A stretch of DNA of 25,009 nt from a virus (IMGVR_UViG_3300034683_000233:1-25009), one strand, 5' to 3'; positions 1-8,620 are shown, counted from the stretch's first letter. Made by a program: numbers and translations. The notes: generated by a model from the sequence alone, not told the origin.

Positions 1-743
1 GCATCACTGGTATCGATGTTTGCAATACGCAAGGCCGCAAAGCGGTTCATGAGCGAAAGGCCGGTGGACATGAGGAACTGGGTGTCTCTCTGGAAGAACT
101 TCTCCCCATTCTCCTCAATGACCTGCCACTGGCCCTTGGTGATCTGGATGCCCTTGTTCGCCGCATAGCGAGGAGTGAGCATGTTGGTTGCCCCTGCACC
201 CCATACAATCATGAAGATGGAGGACATTTCCTCGTCAGTGGTTCCACCGTTGTCCAAGGTGATGAACTGGGGTTTTGCCCTGATGTTCTTCAGGTCTTGT
301 GCCTCAGTGATGTGGTTGAACCGTGGAGCAAGTCCCTTGAACTGACCAGGCTGGGAACCACCGTAGATGAGACAGGACTCAACATCAAGGGACATTGCAG
401 TGACGTGGTCTCTCTCGTCCTCTGCGTAAACCTTCTCCGGATTGGGAGCAATCATGCCTTCCTTCTGACGTGCAGTAGCCCAGGACTCAATCATGCCCAA
501 TTCGTCCTTGAACAATTCCTTGTGTCCCTTGCTGGACTTGCCGCCTTGGTCAATTGCAACCCACTGGTTGGTAGGCAGGCTGGTCTTTCGCAAGCCTTGA
601 TTTTCGAGCATTCCGGTTGCCTCGGTGAAGGAAGCATCGGCAAGCATGGTAGTGGAGCGAGTGATCTCGTCAACCACATTGGTGATATCGGGAGAACCAA
701 GACCCTTGGTCAGCTCCGCTAAAGTCTGGTATTCGTAAGCCAT
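1..743 (-). CDS. Major capsid protein, epsilon15 gp7-like (partial)
   Basis: Reading leftward from ATG at 743 the frame is open to the window edge, so the C-terminus is missing; about 247 residues are visible. The product begins MAYEYQTLAELTKGLG and contains QWVAIDQGGKSSKGHKELFK and a long central region without signal peptide or membrane segment. The N-terminal pattern (MAY.YQTLAEL, then short motifs about switching from inactive to tested states of the coat) resembles the gp7 coat protein family of epsilon15-type podoviruses, which forms the icosahedral shell. An AGAGGAAAT ribosome site lies just before the start. It is the last visible gene of the leftward late operon, 14 bp after the scaffold gene, the usual scaffold-then-coat order. 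The family call rests on remembered sequence pattern and on synteny; coat function is secure, the exact family less so. Confidence 0.8.
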   Translation of the reverse strand, partial: MAYEYQTLAELTKGLGSPDITNVVDEITRSTTMLADASFTEATGMLENQGLRKTSLPTNQWVAIDQGGKSSKGHKELFKDELGMIESWATARQKEGMIAPNPEKVYAEDERDHVTAMSLDVESCLIYGGSQPGQFKGLAPRFNHITEAQDLKNIRAKPQFITLDNGGTTDEEMSSIFMIVWGAGATNMLTPRYAANKGIQITKGQWQVIEENGEKFFQRDTQFLMSTGLSLMNRFAALRIANIDTSD

Positions 744-756
744 GTGTTATTTCCTC

Positions 757-1500
757 TTACATTTGCCACGGATAGATTTCGTTTTCCCTGCTCAGGAAAC
801 CACCCGACTGTTTTTGTTTTCCAACGGAAGACCTGTTGGGTGGGGTATGCTCACTGATGTTTTCCCCGATTTCGGCAAGCAACTGTGCAACGAACGGATT
901 GTTGTGCGCACCGGTCATTTTCAGGCCCTTGTCAATTTCCGAATCCTTGGGAACCATCTTGTCGTAGGCCCTCTGCATTGCCGCAACCTTACCGTCATAC
1001 TCATCGCCCCACTCTTCCCTGAGGGCTTTCTCACACATCTCTTTGCCCTTCGTCTGGAAGGCTTCGATGTTTCCGTTCTGGTAATCGACCAGAGCGTTGT
1101 AGATCGGTTCCGCTTGCTCCTGCGGAAGGTTCAATGACTTGAGTGTTTCCGTCAGCTTCTTTGAGAGAGTTCCATCAGCATCTGCTGCTTCCACAAAACT
1201 CTTCGTGAACTTGTAGTCAATCTCAGGAGGGGTCTCCTGTGATCCTTCACCACCTTCCTTGGTTTTTGGTTCGCTTCCATCCAAAAGTCCCTTCAATGCC
1301 TCACCCAAGCTGGAATACTTGGAAAGGTTCTCGTTGCCTTTCAATTCGTCAGGGAGCTGTGCCATCCACTTCTGGGTAGTGGGTTGCTGTGTTTCAGGGG
1401 TAGCTCCCGTCTGCTCACCATTGGGATTCAAACCCTCTGTACCGGTAGGGTTTTCTCCTGCAGGAGTCTGAACGTTCGGCTGGTCTCCATCGACTTGCAT
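757..1500 (-). CDS. Capsid scaffolding protein
   Basis: A 247-residue acidic, hydrophilic protein. The N-terminal ~50 residues are low complexity (many P, T, G, Q, N), followed by a WMAQLPDELKGNENLSKYSS motif. Similar W..qLP.elk...sL.ky segments are typical of podovirus scaffolds, which organise coat subunits inside the procapsid and then leave. The middle is helical (KLTETLKSLNLPQEQAEPIY) and the C-terminus basic/polar. I chose ATG 1500 because GGAG lies 6 nt upstream; a TTG at 1512 would add four residues (MEKY). It sits directly between the Bbp19-like gene and the coat gene, as expected. Confidence 0.8.
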   Translation of the reverse strand: MQVDGDQPNVQTPAGENPTGTEGLNPNGEQTGATPETQQPTTQKWMAQLPDELKGNENLSKYSSLGEALKGLLDGSEPKTKEGGEGSQETPPEIDYKFTKSFVEAADADGTLSKKLTETLKSLNLPQEQAEPIYNALVDYQNGNIEAFQTKGKEMCEKALREEWGDEYDGKVAAMQRAYDKMVPKDSEIDKGLKMTGAHNNPFVAQLLAEIGENISEHTPPNRSSVGKQKQSGGFLSRENEIYPWQM

Positions 1501-1517
1501 GTATTTCTCCAATCGAC

Positions 1518-1820
1518 CTACAAGGGGTCGTCAATTGCTTCGCCTGTCTCTTCGACAGTCGGTCTCAGGGCGAGTGGAAGGGAGAACATATGGTTCACGA
1601 CCTCCACAATCACTTCTATGTCCAAGAACCCAAGCTCCTCCAGCTTGCGGATTCCATAGTTCCTGAGTGGAAGCTCTTCCGGCTTTATCTCCCGAAACGT
1701 CCCAAGGTCGGCAAGAATCCTGATCAGCTCGGCCCTGCCATCGCCTGTGTTGAAGGCTTTCCTTACCTCTGCCCTGTGGAGCATGTCCTCGTTTGTCAGC
1801 TTGGTATGCTTGGTTATCAT
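1518..1820 (-). CDS. Small Bbp19-like phage protein
   Basis: A 100-residue soluble protein between portal and scaffold, overlapping the portal stop (TGATG), which implies translational coupling. It contains AFNTGDGRAELIRILADLG near residue 25, like the 'F.T.dGr.vL..L' core of the small Bbp19 family found at this place in Bordetella phage BPP-1 and related podoviruses. The role of that family is unknown; it may be a minor head or packaging factor. The C-terminal half is predicted helical with no membrane segment. The family call is moderate; the gene itself is well supported by position, overlap and length. Confidence 0.65.
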   Translation of the reverse strand: MITKHTKLTNEDMLHRAEVRKAFNTGDGRAELIRILADLGTFREIKPEELPLRNYGIRKLEELGFLDIEVIVEVVNHMFSLPLALRPTVEETGEAIDDPL

Positions 1821-3535
1821 CAGTTCATACCTGCCGCATTATTGAGGTTTCCCTGCCCATTCATGTTCCTCTGCATCTCTGAGATCTGTTGCATCTGTTG
1901 CATCTGCTGTTGCTGTTGGATCATCTGCGCCTTTTGCTGTCGCATCTTGGCTACATCGGCAAGTTCCCTGAGAGCAGACTGTGGGAGTCCGGCTGCAGTG
2001 AGGGCCTTCCGTACAAAGACATCGGTATCGAGGTTGTCGAAAGCAGTGGTCATTTGCATTGCATGGAGGGCTTGTAACCATTCAAGGGAGGCTTGCAATC
2101 CATCCTGCATGGCGAACATCTTCACGTTCTTCGCAAGAGGCCCGTCCAGCTCGATTTTCATGAGTGCGTTCTTGACCCTGAGCATTTCCTTGGGAGGCTT
2201 TGGCAACCTGTTTCCCTTTGCCATGATTCTGAACACCCTTTTTACGATGGGGTTTATCTTCATGTACTGGGTCGTACCAAGGATGGAAGCGAGGAGTGCA
2301 AGTTCCTCACTCTTGATTGCCTGTGTCTGTGTGGCGGTGAGTACCTTGTCCTGTCGCATGAGATAGTTGAAGAGGTCGTTGAAGAACAGTCTCCCGATTT
2401 TCTCCTCAAGTTCCTTGATCTCATTGCTTACCCAACCGATATCCTGTACCGTCTGGATGATTTCCGGTTTCTGTTCGCTGTTTCCTACGTAGTTTCGTGC
2501 CCCTGGGTCGGAAGAGAACCTGCCCTTGAGGGATTCCGGCACTGCCATAGGAGGCTTTGCAACCTTCTGGATTGCCTCAAGCTCGTCCCTCGACATGGAA
2601 TTGAGTCTCTTCAGCTCTGTGATGTACTTCATGACCAGACCCTTGCCATAGACGGAAGTGCCATCTGGTTCAAAAACGTGTACAGCTACCGGAAACTCGT
2701 CATAACCGGATTCCTCAACGATACAATCATCAGTCGGGTAATAAGTGACAGCGGCATAAGGCTTCTCTGTGGAGATAAGCACCTTTCCTCGGTCACTCCG
2801 AAGCTTCTTTCTGGGGTAGATAGCCAAAATAAACTCATGCTCGGTATGTCCTGCATCTGTCTCAACCTCACGGACAATATCCTTTGGAGTCCTGTCCTTG
2901 AATCGGTCAAGAGCATCGGAGGCTGTCATGGTGAAGCGAATGAATATGGTATCAACCTTCCCCCTGTGGTTCTTGTCTATCCAGAAGTCCCACGGAGCGA
3001 TGGTCTCGAATACGCAAAGCCCGTCCTCAACATCGTCATACACCCATTCAGCAGAAGTACCCTGTACTGCAGCGTCCTTGGTGGCAAGCTTGTCCATCGG
3101 GTAGAAGTTGGTCTTGTTCAGCTCCGCATACATCTGGTTCTCGGAGATTTCAAGATAGTCGTTCGCACCGTGAATGGTGTCGGAGTCCTCGTAATTCTCA
3201 CCGATGAGGGTGAGCTTGAACCAACGCATGGAAGGGGTAATAAGATTTCCATGATAACCGTTGATGAAGGTGTCAAAGGCAAGTATCCCAGCGGTGTTGT
3301 AGAGCTTCACCGGCTTGATTGGGTTGTTGTTGTCTGAGAATTCATTCATCCTGTGCTGTACGTATGCACAAGCCTCCCAACGGAGTGCCTCGGATTTCTG
3401 ACGAATGGTCTTCATCCTGCTCCATTTGGAAGCAATCGCCTTCGCAAGCGGGTCATTACCTTGTTTCTTTACCGGTTCTCGTCGGCCCAGATAGTCAAGC
3501 GATCCGTTGTCGAGACCTACAGTCACAGTGTTCAT
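1820..3535 (-). CDS. Portal protein (head-to-tail connecting protein)
   Basis: A 571-residue protein of the podoviral 'bacteriophage head to tail connecting protein' family (T7 gp8 / epsilon15 portal type). The dodecamer forms the DNA channel at one head vertex and docks terminase and tail. Visible hallmarks are RWEACAYVQHRMNEF near the N-terminus, then LYNTAGILAFDTFINGYHG followed by LITPSMRWFKLTL, matching the family's 'l.d.tg..a...lasgl.g.ltsPs..WF.L' block. The extreme C-terminus is glutamine/methionine rich (MIQQQQQMQQMQQ), a low-complexity tail probably inside the channel or barrel. ATG 3535 has no clear ribosome site; a GTG at 3541 is an alternative. Length is normal for the family. 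Confidence 0.92.
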   Translation of the reverse strand: MNTVTVGLDNGSLDYLGRREPVKKQGNDPLAKAIASKWSRMKTIRQKSEALRWEACAYVQHRMNEFSDNNNPIKPVKLYNTAGILAFDTFINGYHGNLITPSMRWFKLTLIGENYEDSDTIHGANDYLEISENQMYAELNKTNFYPMDKLATKDAAVQGTSAEWVYDDVEDGLCVFETIAPWDFWIDKNHRGKVDTIFIRFTMTASDALDRFKDRTPKDIVREVETDAGHTEHEFILAIYPRKKLRSDRGKVLISTEKPYAAVTYYPTDDCIVEESGYDEFPVAVHVFEPDGTSVYGKGLVMKYITELKRLNSMSRDELEAIQKVAKPPMAVPESLKGRFSSDPGARNYVGNSEQKPEIIQTVQDIGWVSNEIKELEEKIGRLFFNDLFNYLMRQDKVLTATQTQAIKSEELALLASILGTTQYMKINPIVKRVFRIMAKGNRLPKPPKEMLRVKNALMKIELDGPLAKNVKMFAMQDGLQASLEWLQALHAMQMTTAFDNLDTDVFVRKALTAAGLPQSALRELADVAKMRQQKAQMIQQQQQMQQMQQISEMQRNMNGQGNLNNAAGMN

Positions 3536-3694
3536 GACCACAGTCTAGGAAATGTCAATAAGTCAATGTTGCTCGGAGGTAACGAGAATTTCTGGTTGAG
3601 AAAGTGTGATTGGAAAAGGTGTACAAATACTAAATATTGGCTTAGAATGATAATAGGTATTTGTTATTTGGTTTCAAAATATAAAGGACTTCTC

Positions 3695-4246
3695 ATGAAA
3701 AAAAATGTCATCATCTTCTGTCTCTTGGTAATTATTTGTACAATTCCATTGACCGCTTCAGATTTATTTTCAATTCTGGAATCTGCTAACTCAGTAGAAA
3801 TAAAACGAGCTATATCTAATGGAGCTGATGTGAATGCAAGGGATGAAAAAGGGAATACCCCATTGATGTATGCTGCGCAGTTTAATAAAAACCCAGAAGT
3901 GACACGTATGCTTCTGGATGCTGGGGCTGAGGTTAATACAAGAAATATATATGGCTGGACCCCATTGATGTATGCTGCGCAGTTTAATAAAAACCCAGAA
4001 GTGACACGTATGCTTCTGGATGCTGGGGCTGAGGTTAATGCAAAAAAAAAGGATGGCTGGACCCCATTGATGTATGCTGCTGCTGATAATGAAAATCCTG
4101 AAGTGATACATATACTACTGGAGGCTGGTGCTGATGGTAGTAATAAAAATTATTGGGGTGAGACTGCTTTAGATTATGCAAAAGAAAACGAAGCTCTAAA
4201 AGGGACTAAGGCATTTTGGGAATTGAATGATGCGAGTTATAAATAA
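3695..4246 (+). CDS. Secreted ankyrin-repeat protein (phage cargo gene)
   Basis: A 183-residue protein with an N-terminal signal peptide (residues 1-22: two Lys then a hydrophobic run ending TASD) and four ankyrin repeats from about residue 30. The repeats show G..PLMYAA and LL.AGA.vN, typical ankyrin helices; repeats 2 and 3 come from an exact 81-bp duplication. Ankyrin arrays bind other proteins, so a periplasmic or exported partner-binding role is likely but the partner is unknown. The gene lies on the plus strand between the leftward portal and large terminase genes and is much more AT-rich than they are, which marks it as a moron probably expressed from its own promoter in the lysogen. 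ATG 3695 was chosen because the signal peptide starts there; the upstream in-frame extension overlaps the portal start and looks non-coding. Confidence 0.85.
   Translation: MKKNVIIFCLLVIICTIPLTASDLFSILESANSVEIKRAISNGADVNARDEKGNTPLMYAAQFNKNPEVTRMLLDAGAEVNTRNIYGWTPLMYAAQFNKNPEVTRMLLDAGAEVNAKKKDGWTPLMYAAADNENPEVIHILLEAGADGSNKNYWGETALDYAKENEALKGTKAFWELNDASYK
3857..4039 (+). repeat. Exact 81-bp direct repeat inside the ankyrin gene
   Basis: Bases 3857-3937 and 3959-4039 are identical by eye, offset by 102 bp, which is exactly 34 codons or one ankyrin repeat. Synonymous positions are also identical, so the duplication is recent or kept uniform by recombination. Copy number could change without a frameshift. 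Confidence 0.92.
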
Positions 4247-4348
4247 ATAGTATAACGCAAAAATTGATCTGCTAGACAACTACCATTTCATAGTACAAGG
4301 TATAAGATTGTCTGTTAAACGTAAGCGATTGTTGTCCTATTTGATTGA

Positions 4349-5953
4349 CTATATTGGCTCATAATCAACGGTGATAGCGTCCTCAAACTTCATGCCCCTG
4401 CTCTCCAGTTGCGCCCTAATCTGCTCCTCAATCGACATGGCATCGGGGAATGTCATTTGTCCCCCTGTCTCTGCATCGGCAATCCTTGAGAGAGAGTCCA
4501 GAGCATCATCATGAGCACAGAACGGATAAGCCCTGTATTCCTGGTTGATAAAGGAAGTCATCATATCTTCCCTCTCACCCTCCCAGTTGTAGTGCCATGC
4601 ACTTTTACACAACCAAACCCTGCGCTCTCGAAATAGAGGCTCCAGTGCTTCAATGCGTTGACCTTTGGGAGCGGTTGCGGTGACAGGATTTATGGCAAAG
4701 CGGTAATTCGTATGATTCATGACATACTGGATATGCTCGATATCTGACTGCATGGAGACCTTCTCGTAGAACACGATTGGTTTCCTGTTTCTGTTCGTGT
4801 ACCGCTTAACCAGTTGGATGAGGGTGTTGGTCTTACCGGTGAGGTCAAACTTGTCCCTGATGAGATCGATGATATAGTAGTTCTTGTCAGCACCAAGACC
4901 GATTACCCACATGGTGGTGTAGTCAGCTTTCTTGGTCTTCGTACCTGCAGGGTCAATGATGATGTAGATATTCAGGTTGTTCATGCTCTGACCATCCCAA
5001 ACCTGCAACCATTCATCCTGGAAGCCCATTGTGGAGGCTTGCTTGGGGTCGCACATCATCTGGGAGGCAAAGACTCCGCTACCCATTGCCTTCTTCTTCT
5101 GCTCGATGGTGTGAGCGTCATAGAGGACAGGCACACCTCTTTCATCGACACAGGGATACATTCTTAGCTTTGCGTAGCCTGAATCGATTATCCACTGATA
5201 GGTGTCTGCGTAGTGGTAGCGAGTACCGATGATACGGACACGGAGATTGCCGGAAGAACCGGTGTTGAGAGACATCTGCCACTGCTTCGTGGTCTTGGCA
5301 ATCATTTCCGGAGAAGTAACAGAATCAGGGGTAACGACATCGTCATAGATAAGCAGATTGTAGTGACCACCTGTACGCTGACCGATAACAAGGCCCGAAG
5401 CCTCAACGGTATTTTCCTTTGCATTGGATTTTCTCTTTACACGGATACCATCCTCAGACCATATCATCTTCTGCCTGTCACCGTTCTCGTCTATCCAGTA
5501 GGGCTTGGAGACATCATCGAAGAGAATATCGGGGAACAGGTCTATGAGCTTGCGGTTTCCTTCAAGGACAAGCTTGATCTGACGGAGGAACTTGGTAGCA
5601 GTGGAACTGGAGTATGAGTAGATACAACAGGTGATTTCTGGGTCTACTAGAATATCCTGAATTGTCTTGAGGAAGGTTATCAGGGTCGATTTATAGTGGT
5701 CTCTTGCCCATATATCTATATACCCATTAGGTTTAGCTTGCACTTCCATGCAGCGTTCAAACAACCAGTCTCGATACTGGGGCATACCATCGGGGCCTTC
5801 GATGTGGTCAATATCGGTACGACCAAGGACATAGGTGGCTAGGAAGAAAATGTCATTACGACACATCATCCTCATCCACTCGGTCAGGTTTCCCTTGGCC
5901 TCAGCCTGCACCATCAGGCTCTTCACTTGCTGGTGATACTCAATCCTCGTCAA
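4349..5953 (-). CDS. terL: Terminase large subunit
   Basis: A 534-residue packaging motor and nuclease. A Walker A-like motif ARDHYKST lies near residue 83, a Walker B NLLIYDDVV near 200, then the coupling region and an RNase H-fold nuclease with acidic residues in IIIDPAGTKTKKADYT and in the C-terminal HDDALDSLSR. These are the motifs of podoviral large terminases that pump DNA into the procapsid and cut the concatemer. The start used is TTG 5953, eight or nine bases after GAGGG and overlapping the stop of the preceding small gene; there is no nearby in-frame ATG before residue 14. The ankyrin gene follows on the opposite strand, interrupting the terminase-portal junction. Confidence 0.95.
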   Translation of the reverse strand: MTRIEYHQQVKSLMVQAEAKGNLTEWMRMMCRNDIFFLATYVLGRTDIDHIEGPDGMPQYRDWLFERCMEVQAKPNGYIDIWARDHYKSTLITFLKTIQDILVDPEITCCIYSYSSSTATKFLRQIKLVLEGNRKLIDLFPDILFDDVSKPYWIDENGDRQKMIWSEDGIRVKRKSNAKENTVEASGLVIGQRTGGHYNLLIYDDVVTPDSVTSPEMIAKTTKQWQMSLNTGSSGNLRVRIIGTRYHYADTYQWIIDSGYAKLRMYPCVDERGVPVLYDAHTIEQKKKAMGSGVFASQMMCDPKQASTMGFQDEWLQVWDGQSMNNLNIYIIIDPAGTKTKKADYTTMWVIGLGADKNYYIIDLIRDKFDLTGKTNTLIQLVKRYTNRNRKPIVFYEKVSMQSDIEHIQYVMNHTNYRFAINPVTATAPKGQRIEALEPLFRERRVWLCKSAWHYNWEGEREDMMTSFINQEYRAYPFCAHDDALDSLSRIADAETGGQMTFPDAMSIEEQIRAQLESRGMKFEDAITVDYEPI

Positions 5954-6185
5954 CTAGGGTAGCCCTCATCTTGAACTCATCCTCAGTGACGTATTCGCTG
6001 TCCCCATTGTCGTAGTAGACGTAGTACCCACCTACCTTGGCGTTGTTGTTCATCACCCAGGTATCGGAGACGTAGACAAACTCGATGGGAGCGTCCCCAG
6101 AAGGGTAGAGGATGCAGTGATCCCCATTGTTCTCTATCCTGCCTATCTTGAATGCAGAGGCAAAGACTTGGATGATGTACCTCAT
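5940..6185 (-). CDS. Small hypothetical phage protein
   Basis: An 81-residue protein I do not recognise. It is rich in aromatic residues and beta-prone (ILYPSGDAPIEFVYVSDTWV, GGYYVYYDNGDSEYV), suggesting a small beta-barrel or SH3-like fold, with an acidic C-terminus. It overlaps the genes on both sides (ATG within the previous stop region; its TGA inside the start of large terminase), so it is part of the terminase operon and translationally coupled. A packaging or late accessory role is inferred from position only. Confidence 0.7.
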   Translation of the reverse strand: MRYIIQVFASAFKIGRIENNGDHCILYPSGDAPIEFVYVSDTWVMNNNAKVGGYYVYYDNGDSEYVTEDEFKMRATLVDED

Positions 6186-6379
6186 TTCTTCGCCCTCTCG
6201 ATTATCTCGTCAACAGCGTCAAGAAGTATGAAGAGGTCTTGTCGGATTCTGTCTGCGTCCACCTCGCTCTCCCTGAGAAGCTTTGCAGTCTCACGCATGG
6301 TCTCATTGAACTTACGGTTTGCAGGGAAACGCCGCTCAACGTCAAAATCGACTACATTGTCTTGAGGTTCGTAGGTCAT
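6182..6379 (-). CDS. Small helical hypothetical phage protein
   Basis: A 65-residue charged protein, almost entirely helical after residue 20 (FNETMRETAKLLRESEVDA, then IRQDLFILLDAVDEIIERAKK), so probably a short coiled coil or helical hairpin. Its ATG overlaps the stop of small terminase (ATGA) and its end overlaps the next gene by 4 bp, which argues for a real coupled gene. I do not recognise the family; it could be a terminase-associated factor. Confidence 0.65.
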   Translation of the reverse strand: MTYEPQDNVVDFDVERRFPANRKFNETMRETAKLLRESEVDADRIRQDLFILLDAVDEIIERAKK

Positions 6380-6915
6380 GCCTTGTCCTTTTTCTCAGGT
6401 TCAGGTATACCCTTGACCTCGACTGCAGTCTTCTTGCTCTGCTCAAGGAACATCTTGGACATTTCCTCAAGGTCTTCAGCAAGCTTCTGTGTGACAGGTT
6501 TCTCTTCTTTCGGCTTGTTGTTCTGCTCAGCAATGCCGAGGATATTCACCAGTACCTTTGCAGCTTCGATCTGGTTCTTGAACGTGATGGGAACATCAAC
6601 CACCTGCCCACTCTTGGTCACAAACTGACTGGACAGCTCTCCGTTGAACATCTTGGAAAGACGATTCACAATCTGCTTGGAGTCAATCATGTTCTCCTCA
6701 GCTAGTGCCCTGCGTCTGCGTTCAATCTCAGCCTTTACCTTTGGTACGTTGTAGAGCTTTGCAGCAGAACTGGTCACGGTGGATCGCTTGCCCTTGCCCT
6801 TGTAACCGGCATTGAGCATCGCCTGACGCTTGTTTCCACACTTCATGTATTCATCTATGAACTTCAACTGGTAAGTAGTCAGCTCAGTCAGATTGACATC
6901 TTCATGGTCTTCCAT
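6376..6915 (-). CDS. terS: Terminase small subunit
   Basis: A 179-residue DNA-recognition subunit of the packaging motor. The N-terminus (LTTYQLKFIDEYMKCGNKRQ, then AMLNAGYKGKGKRSTVTSSA and AKLYNVPKVKAEIERRR) is the classic helix-turn-helix region of the Terminase_2 family, in which 'lt.kq..Fv.ey...gna.qAa..AGy' precedes a recognition helix. The remainder is helical (oligomerisation) with a charged C-terminus (EEKPVTQKLAEDLEEM, EPEKKDKA). ATG 6915 was chosen because AGGAGGG lies 5 nt upstream; a longer frame starting at 6954 would place a terminator-like hairpin inside the gene. It heads the leftward packaging/head operon. Confidence 0.88.
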   Translation of the reverse strand: MEDHEDVNLTELTTYQLKFIDEYMKCGNKRQAMLNAGYKGKGKRSTVTSSAAKLYNVPKVKAEIERRRRALAEENMIDSKQIVNRLSKMFNGELSSQFVTKSGQVVDVPITFKNQIEAAKVLVNILGIAEQNNKPKEEKPVTQKLAEDLEEMSKMFLEQSKKTAVEVKGIPEPEKKDKA

Positions 6916-6944
6916 CTTGCCCTCCTGGATAAACCATAAAGAAA

Positions 6945-6965
6945 ATCCCCTCATGAAAAGGGGAT
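6945..6965 (-). terminator. Hairpin with U-rich tail upstream of the late operon (minus strand)
   Basis: ATCCCC and GGGGAT arms (6 bp) with a 9-nt loop; read on the minus strand the stem is followed by TTTTCTTT. It sits 30 bp before the small terminase gene and could stop leftward transcripts that start upstream. If the late promoter lies to its right, this would be an attenuator needing antitermination. The stem is short, so the call is moderate. Confidence 0.5.
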
Positions 6966-7114
6966 GGAAGTAACGAGATTATTATCCTTGCGGAAAAGCG
7001 ATGTGAAAGAATTGAAAGTTTAACCAAGCGTAGTCGAATGAAGTTATTAATCTTGTATTGCTGGGGCTGTAGTGTTACTTTAAGCATAGATACTTTTCGT
7101 AAAGTGAGAGAGAA

Positions 7115-8083
7115 ATGAAGAAATCGCTTTTAATTCTAATCCTTCTATTTTTAGTTATTCCTCTTTTTGCAGAATTCAATCTTGGAATCATTGTTGATGA
7201 ATTTGGAGATCCAACAGGGGAGAATTTCCTATATACATCATCATTAGGTTCATATATTGACGCAAACATGATCGAATCGGAATGTTATGTCCGTACGACT
7301 GTCGATGTATGGGATTTGAATGGAGGCTTATATTTAGGATTTACATTTGAAACACATGAGAATGAATGGAGCAATCCTACTAGAAAGGCAAAGGTGGATA
7401 GTGATGCCACTATTAAAGTTAAGGATGAGGATGGGGTTGTATATTCTTTTTCTACATCAAATTCAAAATACTCCACAGATACATGGAATGAGCTGACGGG
7501 AAAAGATGCTCTTCAATTCTATGAACTACTAATAAATAACAAACTTCTCAAGGTCATCATTTATTATGATGCTTTAAAGTATCAATTTAGTATCGACTGC
7601 CCAAATTTTGAATCCATCTTTGATGAATTCGCTCGCAGTATAGATACTACTCTAGATATCAAGAAATGGCATGTAGAGAATGATTATTGTTATTATAAGG
7701 ATATCCAATATAACAGCAATGAATTTTATGTTTTGCAACTCATTATGCCTAGGTTTGAGGATGTCTACGATAGTATGTGGATTGAGGTGAATTCTTATAT
7801 AAGAGACGGAATGTTTGTTTATCCCACTGATTATTCATGCTATTTAAACACTGCTAAGATTGAATTCGAGGAAGATACGATGATTGTACTAGGTCAAAAT
7901 ATTTATTTTCTGTCACTAGAAGGAGAGCAATTTAGAAAATTTTTAAGACTACTGAAAGATAGTCGATATGCAATATTTTCATTAGAAGCGTTTACTGATC
8001 GATCTTTTAAAACGCCGATAGATATTCTATCGTATACTATTAACAGTAAAGATCTATTAGAGATATATGATAAACTTATTTGA
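7115..8083 (+). CDS. Secreted protein of unknown function (phage cargo gene)
   Basis: A 322-residue protein with a clear signal peptide: MKKSLLILILLFLVIPLFA followed by a probable cleavage before EF. The mature part is acidic and aromatic (GGLYLGFTFETHENEWSN; KVKDEDGVVYSFSTSNSKYS) with alternating beta strands and no further membrane segment, so it is periplasmic or exported. I do not recognise the family. It is strongly AT-rich compared with the late operon behind it and diverges from small terminase, which fits a moron added between phage modules and expressed in the lysogen. The ATG follows a purine-rich GAGAGAGAA ribosome site. Confidence 0.75.
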   Translation: MKKSLLILILLFLVIPLFAEFNLGIIVDEFGDPTGENFLYTSSLGSYIDANMIESECYVRTTVDVWDLNGGLYLGFTFETHENEWSNPTRKAKVDSDATIKVKDEDGVVYSFSTSNSKYSTDTWNELTGKDALQFYELLINNKLLKVIIYYDALKYQFSIDCPNFESIFDEFARSIDTTLDIKKWHVENDYCYYKDIQYNSNEFYVLQLIMPRFEDVYDSMWIEVNSYIRDGMFVYPTDYSCYLNTAKIEFEEDTMIVLGQNIYFLSLEGEQFRKFLRLLKDSRYAIFSLEAFTDRSFKTPIDILSYTINSKDLLEIYDKLI

Positions 8084-8142
8084 TACCAGCCCCCCCCTTA
8101 CAGTTCAATATCCATCTGCCTAATTAAGAAGGCCCTATTCCA

Positions 8143-8179
8143 AAACTTTTGAGCAATATATGGAGGTAGAGGAGGGGAT
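8143..8179 (+). repeat. Direct repeat, copy 1 (before zinc-ribbon gene)
   Basis: A 37-bp segment (AAACTTTTGAGCAATATATG continuing to GGAGGTAGAGGAGG) ends 12 bp before the zinc-ribbon gene and includes its ribosome-binding purine run. A copy with about 30 of 37 matches, differing mostly by transitions, follows the gene at 8584. Confidence 0.8.
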
Positions 8180-8191
8180 GGGGTAATAATT

Positions 8192-8572
8192 ATGAACAGG
8201 ATTGTTTTTATAGACTGTCAATCTTTGGAGTGGTATAGTTTATTCATGGTTATTTATACGATAATTACTATAGCCGTGATTCTTTGTATAGCCTTTATAG
8301 TGTATGTTGCTAAACTCGATAATAAGCAGGAATCAGCTAAGCCGAAGCAGAAATCAGCTAAGCCCGAGTATCTTCCCCCTGAAACTATTTATTGTCCTGC
8401 TTGCGGAAAAGAAGTTAGTAAAACAGCAAAGAGGTGTCCCAATTGTGGACATGATCTCGTCCCAGTCTCTACGAAAATACTGACTGTGCTTGGAATCATT
8501 AGTGTCGTGTTGGTTGTAATAAAGAAAATCCTGCCATTGCTTACACTCAGTTTCACCGTCAGCGTTCAATAG
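8192..8572 (+). CDS. Membrane protein with a zinc ribbon
   Basis: A 126-residue protein. A hydrophobic segment (YTIITIAVILCIAFIVYVAK, about residues 22-42) is followed by a lysine/proline-rich linker, a zinc ribbon CPACGKEVSKTAKRCPNCGH (CxxC...CxxC), and a second hydrophobic C-terminal segment (about 93-115). Such zinc-ribbon/TM proteins are common but have no fixed function; the ribbon probably faces the cytoplasm. The gene is a self-contained cassette between two imperfect 37-bp direct repeats and eight-C tracts, again AT-rich. ATG 8192 was used; an ATG at residue 19 is an alternative but would shorten the first membrane segment's flank. Confidence 0.75.
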   Translation: MNRIVFIDCQSLEWYSLFMVIYTIITIAVILCIAFIVYVAKLDNKQESAKPKQKSAKPEYLPPETIYCPACGKEVSKTAKRCPNCGHDLVPVSTKILTVLGIISVVLVVIKKILPLLTLSFTVSVQ

Positions 8573-8583
8573 TCCATATCCCG

Positions 8584-8620
8584 AAACTTTCAAGCAATAT
8601 ACAGAGGTAGAGGAGAGATT
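8584..8620 (+). repeat. Direct repeat, copy 2 (after zinc-ribbon gene)
   Basis: Counterpart of 8143-8179, beginning AAACTTTCAAGCAATATACA, 11 bp after the stop codon of the zinc-ribbon gene. The pair brackets the gene at a distance of 441 bp and could have served recombination that inserted or could delete the cassette. Confidence 0.8.

Noticed and set aside
2093-3337. 414-aa plus-strand ORF opposite the portal gene
   Set aside because: A shadow frame: the portal gene on the other strand matches a known family throughout.
3791-4111. 106-aa minus-strand ORF opposite the ankyrin gene
   Set aside because: Its repeats merely mirror the ankyrin duplication; no start signal.
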